Positions 36,970 through 48,330 of a stretch of 64,000 nt of DNA are shown piece after piece. Positions within the stretch are counted from its first letter, which is position 1. Each line of letters begins with the position of its first letter. The notes beneath the pieces are model-generated. The model had not been told where the DNA came from. It was given only the letters and a program-made list of their open reading frames with translations, and did no database searches. This DNA is from Centroberyx gerrardi (Eukaryota > Chordata > Actinopteri > Beryciformes > Berycidae). The stretch lies in the NCBI RefSeq assembly GCF_048128805.1, contig NC_136017.1, positions 16,775,807 to 16,839,806 on the forward strand, given 5' to 3'. Both the position numbers and the translations under genes were made by a program.

Positions 36970-38348
36970 TTTTATTAAAGATATAAAAATGTAATCTTTG
37001 AAAGGCCATAACTCTGCCGTAGATCTGATTGCTTTATGAGTTTTTTATGCTTATGAGGTTTTTTCCCCCTAAGGCTCATTCAGTTTTTTGACCAATTAAA
37101 ACCAAATTTGGGACACATGCAGAAGGGATGGAAATACACTAATATGGCCGCCATCAACCAGTGAACACTAAACACTAACACTAAACTGGCTGTAACCCAA
37201 AGTCCATTTGTGCAATGAACACAAAGCTTGGTATAGGTGTCAAAGAGAGGCCAGCAAGTCTGCAATGGCATCCTGAAACGGCCCTTAGGGAGCACAACAA
37301 AAATGTGTTTCTTAATCCACTCATTGAGATGCATGAGATTTCACATGCTCTAGGACTATGTACTAGTCAAAATATAAAGTTAGGTTATGATTGGTGAAAG
37401 TGAGCGGGGTCTAGCCCATAAGAATCATTGAATAGCATGTAAATCATGATTAAACTGATAAGACGTCGTGGGCTGCAGCTATATTCTAAATATGCATTTA
37501 ATCTTTAATTTAAGTCTTTAATCCCTAACCCTGTGTACTGTATACATTTTGCTGCTACAGCTAGAGGAGGCCAAAGGTTCAGGCTCTGAGCTCTGATTCA
37601 AAGCATTTCAAGGGATGAATGCTGATATTGGATCAGTTATGCTCTTTTAGCTGTCTATAAATCTGATTTGTAAGTGATTTCAGATCAGCATTCCCACTCA
37701 GATATTTCCCACTGGCTGAAGTTGGATTTTCAGCAGTGTTCTGTATTACGCTTCTATTTCAGGCGAACAAGGTGTTAAGCTGTAACAGCCAAATAGGTAC
37801 GATGATTTGGGTCTGTATAAATATTGGGCAGTATTATCGATGTAGATGTTTTTCTTTCGTTTCTCTCAGATGTATGCATGTGTAATATTTTCAGCTTTAA
37901 TTATAAAGGTTGCATTTATGCTTGTGTTCACCAAATCAATTTAGCATTTATTTCACTAATCCTCTTACACTATTGTTCTCCAGCACTTGTTCTATTCCAG
38001 CCATTATATGCACTTTGCTTTGAGTGAGACGATCATGTTCTTTCCTTATCTCAAGTGCCTTTTTTATGTGTGGTGCCACAAGTCTGTTTTATGTATGTGT
38101 GTGTTAAAGTAACACTAAAGTCAAGATGTATGCATGTGTAATATTTAGTGTTAAAGTAACACTAAAGTCAAGAATCAAATGATACAACATTCCTCACTTG
38201 GCTGTTACACGACTTCTCTTACTGCCATTTATATTTTATAACAACAATGTTGGGGAAATTTTATGCAGTATTTTAACTATAACTGTAAGCTTATATTTAA
38301 CTTAGAGTAGACGGATACAGATAGGTGTCTGATATGGTTTTTATTCAC

Positions 38349-38354
38349 AATAAA
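38349..38354 (+). terminator. septin6 poly(A) signal
   Basis: AATAAA on the + strand, 1.7 kb past the septin6 stop. It is the last good candidate before the convergent cep70 gene. Confidence 0.6.
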
Positions 38355-38393
38355 AAAGCATGACTTTGCAATATGAACCTCTTTGCCTTGTTC

Positions 38394-38399
38394 TTTATT
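38394..38399 (-). terminator. cep70 poly(A) signal
   Basis: AATAAA read on the - strand (tttatt on +), 88 bases past the cep70 stop at 38487. With the septin6 signal 40 bp away on the other strand, the two 3' ends should meet or overlap. Confidence 0.65.
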
Positions 38400-38486
38400 C
38401 TCCCACACTGTTGCACATTTTTATATAGCTTTACCCATTACAGCTCATTCATAATATAATCAAAGTTGACTCATTAAAAAAAATGA

Positions 38487-41400
38487 TCATAACACTCCAC
38501 ACTGCGCCTGTAATTTCAAAGACCTCAGAGCTGGAACAATGTCATCCAGATGACTGACTCCTGAAAGAAAGAAGGAGCAAAAAGAAAGCAATGAGATAAA
38601 GTACTGCATCATTTTCAGGACCTAGAAAAACTACGGCAAGACAGAATCTGGACAAGTGTATCATGCTCTGTCAGAAATTCAGGCCACTTTCAACCCTACA
38701 AGCACACATTTCTCCTAGTTTAATTTGTCACGGCGTATTTACCCAGAGTCTGTAACAGTTCCATGACCAGAGAATGGAAAGCAGGGAAGAAGTCCTCATG
38801 CTGCTTCACCTTGATGATGATACTGAAAAAGAAAACCACAGTTAAAACTAGTCCTACAGTACAACTGGCTTTGTTCACTTTATCTTTGACTGAGCTCTGC
38901 ATTGAGATCGACCATGCATCACACATTCTAAACAACACATGTAAATGTAATAAAAGCTGCATAAGGGTTGTTTACATGTGTGGTGATTGCAAACTTAAAA
39001 CGGACCTATAATTTGCACTACAGTAAATACCACTAATTCACTAGCTACTCTAAATGGTAACTAAAGAGGGTAACCAAAATTATACTTCTGTGTTTAATCA
39101 GCTTTTTTTTTTGAGAGGGGTCAATTTGCCTGTTTGTAATTATCAATAATCTAGAAAAAAGCCTGAATGCAGGAGGTGAATACACATACTGTATGTTCCG
39201 CCCCTTCTGAAGTAATCAATGCTGGTTAACGTAATACTGTCATGTGATTACATTATCCAGCAATTTTCAACCCATCTAGAGGGACATTTTATTACATTAT
39301 GGCAAATTATCACGTGATCCGTCAGATATTACATTATCAGCTGTGACACATGCTTTTCCTAGTTTTTGAAGCGGCATTAGGCAAGATTTTAGGTAAAAAT
39401 CCACCCGTTTTAGCCAAGCAAACAGAGAGCGTCCCATCCCCTCCAGCGTTCAAACACCAACAAATAGAAATTCGTTCACACACTAGATAGTACTGTGTAT
39501 CTGAACCTGTCTATGTCAGCGTCTCCCAGCAGGTTGTGGAGCTGCAATCCAACAGTGTCTTCAGTGGAGGAAACCAGTCGGGCCACCTGGTTCACCACCT
39601 CACTAGGAGGAGCTCTGTCGTCTGACACACAACCACAAACACCAAGAAATCATGAACAAGGAGGTGTAGGTAGGGTGAACAAAGTGGGTTCAACCAATAT
39701 GGGTTTTTGAAGAACGATACTGATATTTGTGGCCTGAATGATCAAAATGTCACATTAGAATCAATTCAGGTTAACAGCCTCCCATATACAACCAGTAGTA
39801 TTGATCAATTCTACAGTAAATATATCCATCATATCATCCAATATCCATCATATCAGAGGTGGACCACACTGACTTCCAGTCAGTGTGGTCCACCTCTGAT
39901 ATGATGGATAAGATCTGATTTTTAATAAAGACCAACAAGAGTCAAACCAATATATTGGTCTAACCCTAGTAGTAAAGCATTTTCATTCTGTACTTACAAT
40001 GGAAAATATAAGAAAATCTTAAAAATATTGATGATTTGGATAATAATCATTCTTTAAACACAGAATTTTGGTACATCTGGAAAGAAAAAAGGGCTACAAA
40101 TTTTTACTACAGAAGTGCATGTCTTATTCTGTTGTGCGTAAACGGAACTTAGCGCGTGCTCGACTACCGTACAAATGTCCTAAATTGACTAAAGTAGACA
40201 TGAAGCTACCTAGCTCCAGAGCATCTCGGAGGTTTCTCATGGCGTTGGTCATCTCCCCCAGCCTGGTGTACACCTCGTTCATGCGCGGGTAGACTCCGCT
40301 GAGGGAGCCCACGTCAAACAGTTTCTGGAAGTGGGACACCATGGACTCCAGAGTGTATCTGGTGGGGCTTCTGAGCACCTAGCAAGCCAGAGGAACACCA
40401 CAGAAAGAAAACACTGTACAATCCACTACGATGTCTGTGTTTGATTATGGAGACATTTTGTATTCACATGCTGGTTTACCATAGTGCCTTGTGTTTTATT
40501 ACAAGAGATACATTTCGAACTAATCATTGTGACTGCTGCTGCTACTACTACTGCTACCACCACCAATACAACTACTACTACTAGGCCTACTACTACTACT
40601 ACTACTACTACCACCAAACAACAAAATAGACGAAGAAGTGCAAGGGTTACGGTTAACACTATTATTAGGGTTAACACAGCATGAATTACTGTGGTCTGTA
40701 CTGCCTGTAGTGTTATACCTTCTCATCGTCAGTGGAGGTGTTCTCCAACATGGTGTCCACGAGCAACATCATGTCCTCCACCTTCACAGCTTCTGCAGCA
40801 TTATGGCCACCGTCTGATGGCTGCCACGGCATCAGTCTTACAGTCAACATATTCAGACCATGGTGCAGGTCCTAACCACATGCACACAGAAATTCAACTC
40901 AGTTCAAGGTAGAGCATACATCCACATGAGGGAATGCGAGGCAATTGTTTTTTGAAAACCTCTTTTGTAAAAGAGGATGCAATTGCTAATTTTGGGGGTG
41001 TAACAGAAAGGTAATATAAGCCTGAGCTCTGGGCCAGGATACTGCAAGCCTACAGGCGGTCGGTCCTCACCTTCAGTGAATCCAGCTGCTGGGCCCAGGC
41101 CTCCAGTGTGGGCAGGAGACCCTGAAACTCGGCCAGCTCCAAACCAACACTGCTGGGTTTCTGTCTGTGCAGCCGCAACGGAGCTTTGGGACAGGTCAAA
41201 ACGGCGCTCATCTCATTCAGTAACTGAAATATTGGAGAGGAAAATCACGTCAGTTATGTATTGAATATCAGCACAAAATATCCACCATCAGCAGCTTCAA
41301 TCAAAAAATATCGGTATCTGCCTTCGGACCCTAGTTGACACTTTACAAAAACTCCAAAATGAAGGGAATTATTTATTGGAATATATATCTACTAGATCTT

Positions 41401-44400
41401 GTGGAATCAAACATGCTTACATGGCGATACTGAGCACAGTTTCCTGCTTCCAAGTTGCGCATCTCAGTTTGGTTGTTTTCTTTAGGCAATCTGCAAAGGC
41501 GAGTGGTACATAATTGGTACACACAGGCAAAATGGGTATAGTAGTCAATACCAGGATACTTTGACATAAACTCTTAAAGGACTACTACGACTTTTTTGGG
41601 AGTTTGGCCCTTTGGTCAAACAAGACGGTTGGCACCAAAATCCTCTGTGTCTCTGGTAGATAGCTTTGTCCAGTGTGCATGCTAACGCTTTAGCATACAG
41701 TATGTTAAGTAATCGTAATCCAGTTTTCCTACCTTGTGTTACTGTGTTTGTTTAATCCCTCCAAACGGCGGAGCTGGTGTTTGTAGCACTTCAGTTCTTT
41801 AACTGTCGGCCTGCACAGAGGAACATTATATCAGCGAGAACACATGTTGATGCACCAAAGAAGTTTGCTTTTCTCTAAAATCGGATGCACACATATTCAT
41901 ACACAAACCTTTTCTCCAACTCTTGCTTCAAGCGCTCAACTTCCCTCCTTAGCTCTTCTCTCTGAGCTTCGCTCTCCGTTTGCTGTTCCTGGTAAGACTT
42001 AGGAGAAACGCAAAGGTATTATCTGCTGCTTACGTCAAACATTTCTGAAGATGAATGCAAGTTTGTCAGGTTACCTTTAGAATGGTTTTGAAGGTGGGAG
42101 TAACATCGCCATGCACCTTCCTAATACTTGTTTGATCAGACGCTCGAGATCCTACTGGTTCTCCTTTGAAGGACCTGGGCGGAAGGGTGGGGTGAAAATG
42201 GACTACTGAGTAAAAGTAGATGCAACACTTGAGGTGTTGTTCATAGTAGAGTTCGATTGATATGAAGGCCAACATCAATACCGATACTTTTTTAACATAA
42301 GCTGGTGATTTAGTATTTTGCGCCAATAGACAGCATATATTCATGTAAAAAAAAAATGTAAGTGTTTCCCGCAGTATCTCATTCTTGTCAGGGTGGAAAA
42401 GCCTCTGAAACAGCATTCAAATGATGAGACTCCCCATTGAAACACAGGATGATAGTACTACTACTACTAAAACTAATAAAACATCTTCATGCGTACTTGT
42501 ATAAAATTCAATCAAAATGTCTCAGAATCAGTTCAAGTTAAAGGCCAATTCACATGTAATGACTATAAAGATACTATAAACTATAATGGTACATTGTTCC
42601 TAAAGCAATCATACTGCAACAATGTTGTTTTATTTCAACATTTTTTTTAAAGTTTCATTCCCAAGTTGGTGGATGATTACTTTACTGGCTTGCTTTTACT
42701 TTACTTGCTCTCTTAAGTAACTAAAAGACAGGATTATATCGTAGGATTTGGGTTCATGAATTGCTGCAAAGGAGAGAAGAGCTGGGAGAATCAAGAGAAG
42801 GCATAGCAAACCAGTGTAATATTGATCAATTCCACAATAAATATGTAATCAAAGTGCATCATATGACCCTGGCTGGCCGACACCTGATTCCCAATAAAAG
42901 GTATATATCCGTCCAACACTAATTCATAAGGCATTATAAGGCATCATCAGCACATTATGAGGGCATCATAACATAATCGAAACAAAATATGTGCTATAAT
43001 GCATACTGCAAAATCGTAGACGAAAAAGTAGACGAATACCAACTGTATAATCAAAGTAAAAAAGCACATCAGCATTGAACATGAAAAAGAAGTGTGGGAG
43101 GCGTATCTTACCTAAGCTCATCAAGCAGCTGAATCATCTGAGTCTCATAGAAGTCGATCACATCCAACACTCTGCAGATACAAGAGCAAGACTTCAATAT
43201 CTGACCTCAAACTAGATAAACTAGACTGTATGAATATTCAGTCACAGGTACAAGTGAATCAGTCATGCTCTTACTGCTGGTCCGCTGAGGAGTTCTGCTG
43301 GTCGGCTGTCTGGTAGATCTGCTGGAAGGCCTGGCTCTGCCGGGCCAGTCGCCTCTCCTCTTCCTTGACGGTGAAGTAGAGTTTCCTCTGAAGCTGAGCC
43401 ACCGCCTCCCTCTGCTTAGACAGCTTCTGCTCCAGGGCCTGGCAGCGCTTCTGGAGAGGCCAACAACAAACAAAACTGAATAAAAATATACTTAAATATA
43501 AAAATGACTGCCTTGAAAATCACTCCAATTGAGGTGCCATTGAGAAGGGATGGACCGATATGGGTTTTTTCCAGACTGATACAGATGTTTTTTGGATTGA
43601 AGCAACCGATAGCCAACTTTAAGTTTGACTATTTTCGTGCCAAAAAATTCCCCAAAAGTATTCAGCGGTTCCCCAGAATGGAAAAGCTTGATGTGGATGA
43701 CAATGAATGAAAACCCTTGACGTACTTGTGCGTCTTGCTTGTCCTGCTGCAGCTGCTGCGTTTGGCTGTGCTGCTGCACGGCCTTGCTGAGGTACCGGTC
43801 CTCCAGGTCCTGGACTTTGGCCTTCACCCCGTCCAGCAGCCCCTCCAGCTCTGTCGTCCTCTGGGACTGACGGGCCGCCCGGCTCACGTGCTCCTGAGCC
43901 TCCTCTCTGAAGACAAACACATTTCATTTGAACCTTTGCTAATGAGCCTAATGAACAAACAATGCAAGGATGTCCATATAATATGCTAATCAATAAAAGA
44001 CTGTCATATAATTGGAAATAGGCTTTTAGGTCTACATGATCTATGCTATGTTTTTCTTTAGACCTATACAATTTTAATTTTCTCGATTAAAGGCAAGTGC
44101 TTCTCTTAAGGGAATGTAACTGTCCCGCTGAGAGAGCGCCAAAACTTACCTATGGCAGAAACCTGGCAACCCAGTGTGCAGGTGTGAAGAGGGGTCATTT
44201 AAATATTATCAAGATCAACTGTATGCCCTGGTATTACTTTTCAGGGGTAACTGGAGATGAAAATTTATTGGAGATGTTCGCTTTGGAGAGGCTGTGGAGA
44301 AAATCCTCTGACAGCCTGATAAAATAGGACTGGTGCTGCTGACAGACGGTTCCCCCCTCGTCTGGGTGAAACCCAGCCTCAGGTTCAGACCTCATACCTG

Positions 44401-46309
44401 TACTGAGCTATAAGGCAGGGGAGGCGTATCGCTATGATACTCATCTGATGCCGACGAGATTGGGTGACAGGAGGACAGGTGGTCGGCACAACACCGCGCA
44501 TGCATTATTAAACAGACGGTCGGACACAAAAAACCTGACAGTAATGCTGTTCGATATCAACAGTCTGTGATGCTCAGTACATTCCAGGAGTTATTTTGCG
44601 ATTAGGTGCTGGAATTTACTTTTTAGTGTACCCACTTTTCCTCAACCTGCCTCGTCTACTTCCTATTCCCTACATTTCCCAGAATGTCGTCTTAGATCAC
44701 TGAAACACTTTCTCGACATGACATAATGTCTACGTTTAGCTAGTTATCTACGGGAATAAGAAAAATATCTCTGTAATATTAATGGATGAGAGATCTCTGT
44801 AATCAGTCTTCAAACTTACAGAGATGGGAGTTCCATTTATGCCTTGTCATCACACCAAAACTGTACCATGCATCGTACGTAACTTCTGCAACTGACATTG
44901 ATGTGCTTGAACAATAACAATACAGCATGGCTGCAAGAGAGAAGAAAAGTCGCAATTGGACCATAGTTGAGACTTTGGTCTGATCTCAGTTTGGGGTGAA
45001 CGCCGCTTTCAAGTTCAATTTGAACAGATTGGTTCTTTCCCAAAGGAAATTACACAGTATTCACCAACAATCTCTGGGTTGTCAATTCATTCAATTTTTT
45101 CATGAAGGTCTACAGACTAGGGATGGGACGATATATCGAAATTCAATATATCGCAATACGAAAATGTGACAATACGAATCGTGGGGCTAATATAACAAAC
45201 GACTTGAGATAAAAAGTTCTAGTGGGATTCACTGGCTGGCGGATTGCTTTACTTGAGCTGGTTGTTAGACTGGATGAGCTCCTGAATGAGGGCTTGTCTC
45301 CTCTCAGAGTCTGCGAGCATCGTCCTCAGCGTCGTCCTGATCTCACTGGCAGACTTCTTGTCCAGCAGAACCAAATCTAAGGGCATACGGAGAAACACGC
45401 GATACAGTCAACACTAATCAGGAGAATTCATACTGACCATGTTTCCTCAGTTTCTATGGAGAGTTATAGTGTCCCATGATGGTCTAAATGCCGTTTTAGA
45501 GGCTTTTCCATCCTGACCAGAATAAACTACCGAGAGAAACACGGAATACTTGTCATTTTCTTTACATAAAAATTGTCAAAATGGACTTTCTGCTCAAAAT
45601 ATCAGTTATAGACAGCTTTAATCCAAGAATATACGTATCAGCCTTCAAATTCCATATCAATTTAAATTTTGCATGGAGTTATTAACTCTTCACCCCTACC
45701 TGAAAGGTTCTTATTCTCAACAGGATCAGCAAAGTACACTGGCTTAAATCCATTGTGCTGGAGAAGTTTATTCACACCGTCCCACTCTGTCTGCTCCTGC
45801 TGCAATACAGACAAAATACAACATAGAGGGAAAAACGTTAAAATGGCAATCAAATATACAATACCATGCAGCGCCTTTCAGTTCGGAGAAGAGGAAAAGA
45901 CAGAGAAATCTGTGGATTTAGCTCTACCTGAAATTGCCTGTAGGTCCACAGATAAACATATGTCTTGTCTCTTGAGTGTAAGTAAGAATTTGCACTCTTG
46001 CTGTCCATTTCCACTCTTGAATGTCCTCCACTCAGCAAAACACTAGCTACTCAAAAGAAACATTAGTTCTGCTTGTTTAGATTGAGAACACAACTAGGTG
46101 GCTTGCTGTTTTTTTTAGTACAGCTGGTAAATCACCCTTGGGTGTCTTCCCTGAGTGAGCTGGCTTCAGTCAAAACCCACATATTATCAAGTTACTACAG
46201 CCCCCCTTCTGAGAAGAGCTTCAACTACCATAGCAATGAATGAAAGATGACCCTCTATCTCTTTCACACACACTTCTCTCCCATTCTCTAGTATACATGA
46301 TAACCCCCC

Positions 46310-46345
<36 letters not shown>

Positions 46346-46372
46346 ATTCTTGTTTAGGTTTACCTGTTCCAT
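38487..46372 (-). CDS. cep70: Centrosomal protein of 70 kDa
   Basis: Sixteen coding exons join in frame to 576 residues (human about 597). From the start: 46372-46364, 45799-45700, 45376-45253, 43906-43726, 43450-43275, 43171-43112, 42174-42075, 41997-41909, 41810-41733, 41490-41421, 41223-41071, 40871-40719, 40378-40210, 39621-39507, 38822-38743 and 38560-38487. The N-terminal two thirds is coiled coil ([35 protein letters not shown]). The C-terminal third is the conserved CEP70 region ([52 protein letters not shown]). CEP70 localises to centrosomes through the coiled coils and binds gamma-tubulin and microtubules; it is linked to spindle and cilium assembly. The first coding exon supplies only M-E-Q; its 5' UTR part extends to about 46385 and a further upstream exon is likely. 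Head-to-head with cnot9, tail-to-tail with septin6. Confidence 0.96.
39686..39970. repeat. Dispersed repeat 'A', head-to-head copy in cep70
   Basis: Bounded by gggttcaaccaatatgggtt on the left and aatatattggtctaaccct on the right, which are inverted ends of the family. It contains the perfect palindrome at 39842-39910. Confidence 0.75.
39842..39910. repeat. Perfect palindrome, 33-bp arms, 3-bp spacer
   Basis: Left arm 39842-39874 and right arm 39878-39910 are exact inverted copies, with tcc between. The arm contains tcatatcagaggtggaccac. It lies in a cep70 intron between the exons at 39507-39621 and 40210-40378. Confidence 0.95.
40537..40620. repeat. Trinucleotide microsatellite (ACT/TAC)n
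   Basis: Imperfect runs of act, gct and acc triplets including actactactactactactac, in a cep70 intron. Polymer-like open frames across it are artefacts. Confidence 0.9.
41274..41336 (+). repeat. Short fragment of repeat 'A'
   Basis: Right-end fragment: tcagcagcttcaatcaaaaa followed by tatcggtatctgccttc and gaccctag. Confidence 0.65.
41577..41720 (+). repeat. Single arm of repeat family 'B' in cep70 intron
   Basis: Matches one arm of 15808-16556: ttttttgggagttt, caccaaaatcctctgtgtct, ctggtagat and gcatgctaacgctttagcat. Confidence 0.7.
42251..42920 (-). repeat. Dispersed repeat 'A', long reverse copy in cep70 intron
   Basis: Starts gttcgattgatatgaaggcc and ends attcccaataaaaggtatat then ccgtccaac. 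It contains the reverse of the gcctctgaaacagcatt block. About 670 bp, the longest copy, probably with an internal insertion. Confidence 0.7.
43545..43640 (-). repeat. Short fragment of repeat 'A'
   Basis: agggatggaccgatatgggt followed by tttttccagactgatacaga marks a family end inside a cep70 intron. Confidence 0.6.
45117..45200 (+). repeat. Fragment of the hAT-like family seen at 49353-50017
   Basis: tagggatgggacgatatatc, then aattcaatatatcgcaatac and aaaatgtgacaatacgaat match the left end of the element at 49353. The right part is absent. Confidence 0.75.
45450..45663 (+). repeat. Dispersed repeat 'A' copy in cep70 intron
   Basis: tggagagttatagtgtccca, tctaaatgccgttttagagg and atcagccttcaaattccat follow the family order. 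Confidence 0.7.
46311..46342. repeat. (AC)n microsatellite beside the first cep70 coding exon
   Basis: About 15 AC units at 46311-46342, ending 22 bases from the 9-nt coding part of the first cep70 exon, on its intron side. Confidence 0.9.
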
Positions 46373-47288
46373 CGCCTTTTCCCGGCTGCAGGAAACAAAA
46401 TAGCAGACAAGTCGTTAGATCCCAGAGAACTACAGAAAGCCTTCAATACGTTCTCATTCTCTTTTGTATGTAGAGAGCTTAACGCTGAACTCCATTCAAA
46501 TATCTGGCAATTTGAAGCTGCTTGCCTATCGGTAACCATACACACCTCGTCTAATAAAAAGTAAGTCCTTTTACGAATCGGTAAGTTCTTCTGGCACATT
46601 CGGCATACAAACGACCAACCAAGCAGTAATTGTATCTCACTATATTCAACTTTTAGAATTGGTTCACACAGCTCGCTACTGCCCTCCACTGTGTATTTTG
46701 GTGAAAGACTGTGAGAATAACTACTTCTAAAAGTTACAATTGATTGGAAAAAATGCTGCTTGATGTATCCGATAGATGCCGAATTGAAGAGTGAATGTTA
46801 ATTATTCATAAAAGTCTTAAGTCATGTCCTTTAGGGTACGTACGTTTGTCAACAAGCATGACCGCTTTAAACTGACAGATTTTTTCACGGATTTCTGCGT
46901 TGCCATCTGTCTGGAAAGTATCGGGGCTACAACGAACTAAGTTACAAGCAATACAGTAAAGCTCGTACAACAAGCTATCAACCAAACAGCAAGTAGCGTT
47001 AGCTAATCTTAGCGCTTATAACGAAGGTACCGTTACATATCTAGTATTTATTTAGCTACCGTTAGCTCACTTTGCAGTTAATTTACGTTACAGCGTTCGT
47101 TGTCTACAACCATGCAAGGAACAGTGAAGACGCATAGCATTAAATTTTCAAACGCCAGGTGTTATCGTTTGTTATTGATTGTGTAGTTATCCGACACTGC
47201 AAAAAGCAATTGCTAAAAAGCTACAGTTTAGTATATTTACATTTTCAAACCACAGGCGTCTGCAGTTGACTCTTCTCTTCTTTGATTT

Positions 47289-47353
47289 TTCTTCTTCTTT
47301 TAGGATTTCCGGCAGTTTGTAAAAGCTTCTAGGCGTATTACTGCCCTCCACTG
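47289..47353 (-). repeat. Short promoter-proximal repeat, copy 2
   Basis: On the - strand: ggagggcagtaatacgccta then gaagcttttacaaactgcc and aaaagaagaagaa. Closely matches 27943-28017. Confidence 0.7.
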
Positions 47354-48126
47354 GTCGATACATAAAACTCGTTGCAGCACTAGTGTCCCGTTAGCGCCAC
47401 CTACTGGTTTTGTGGAAAAACGTCCTCTAAAAATCTCGTCCACTTAATTTCTTGTCTTTAATCCCAATAATCACTCTTGCCGCTTCTATTGCCATCTCAG
47501 TCCTTTTTTATTTCTTCCCTGCTTCTTTTGCACATATTACAGTCATTGCACTAGGCCAAGTACCTTTTCTTTCCCAAACGTTCAATCCATTCTTCTCTTT
47601 GACCTTCAAGCTTTCTTTCAGTTCCTTTCTCTGTTCCATTGTCCACTTTGCTCACTGCTTCTGCATATGTTATTAATACAACTTTAAATTCTTACAGGGC
47701 AGTTATTTGCTCCTGCCACATGGTATAACGTACAGTGAAGGCATTTGACATCACAATCTTCTCCATCCAATTTTTCAAAGATAAAGTTTCTTTTTCATTC
47801 CTAATGGTGTATCAGTAAATTTACACATACAGGCAGCTGCTCTTGTAGACTTTTGTTGATGGACTTGAATGGGTTTTATGCCGTAAAGCCATATATAATA
47901 AAACTTCTGCTGTGTTCATAGTTTGGCAGATGCTATCTAAGATCTGAGATCTTTTTCTATTTACCATAGCAAAACATACTTTTTTAATTAATTGATAATT
48001 TGTATTTTATTTTCAATATTGGAGTGCTGTATATTTACAGAAATGGTGCTTTTATTTTTTTAAAAGGTGGACCGGAAGTATTATTCTTGTTCCGGTGATT
48101 TCCATGACGCTACACACTGCTGTACA

Positions 48127-48180
48127 GTAGGTGGCAGTATGCACCTTTGATGTGGATTTGCGACCTGACAGAAGAAGAAT
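48127..48180 (+). repeat. Short promoter-proximal repeat, copy 3 (weaker)
   Basis: gtaggtggcagtatgcacct then gacagaagaagaata shares the order of the other two copies but with more differences. It lies about 150 bp before the cnot9 ATG. Confidence 0.5.
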
Positions 48181-48330
48181 ACTCATTTCGGCCGGTGCAA
48201 CATTGACAGCAACTGCACTAGCGTCTCTGTTTCAGCAGAGTATTTCTATTTCCATTCTCCAAAAGACCTGACACTTGGTAAAATTGGTTCTCAACAGGCC
48301 TCCGGGGACCAAATCCAAGCGCTGCAGAGA

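Larger units (their letters stand above)
36661..38380 (+). other. Probable septin6 3' UTR
   Basis: From the exon 10 stop to just after the AATAAA at 38349-38354 there is no other gene. It holds a perfect hairpin at 36930-36969 and, at 38104-38170, a direct repeat of gttaaagtaacactaaagtc around a second copy of atgtatgcatgtgtaatattt (first at 37870). The UTR extent is inferred. Confidence 0.55.
46386..48330. promoter_or_regulatory. Head-to-head promoter region of cep70 and cnot9
   Basis: About 1.9 kb separates the two start codons, on opposite strands, so both promoters lie here. Near cnot9, at 48068-48100, accggaagtattattcttgt then tccggtgat contains two opposed ETS-type GGAA cores. Two copies of the short (GAA)-tailed repeat are also present. 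Transcription starts are not known. Confidence 0.5.

Noticed and set aside
40426-40726. Open frames of Val-, Thr- or Ser-rich repeats
   Set aside because: They translate a trinucleotide microsatellite in a cep70 intron.
43619-44071. A 150-codon frame overlapping the cep70 exon at 43726-43906
   Set aside because: Wrong frame; the correct frame reads [15 protein letters not shown] and joins its neighbours in phase.
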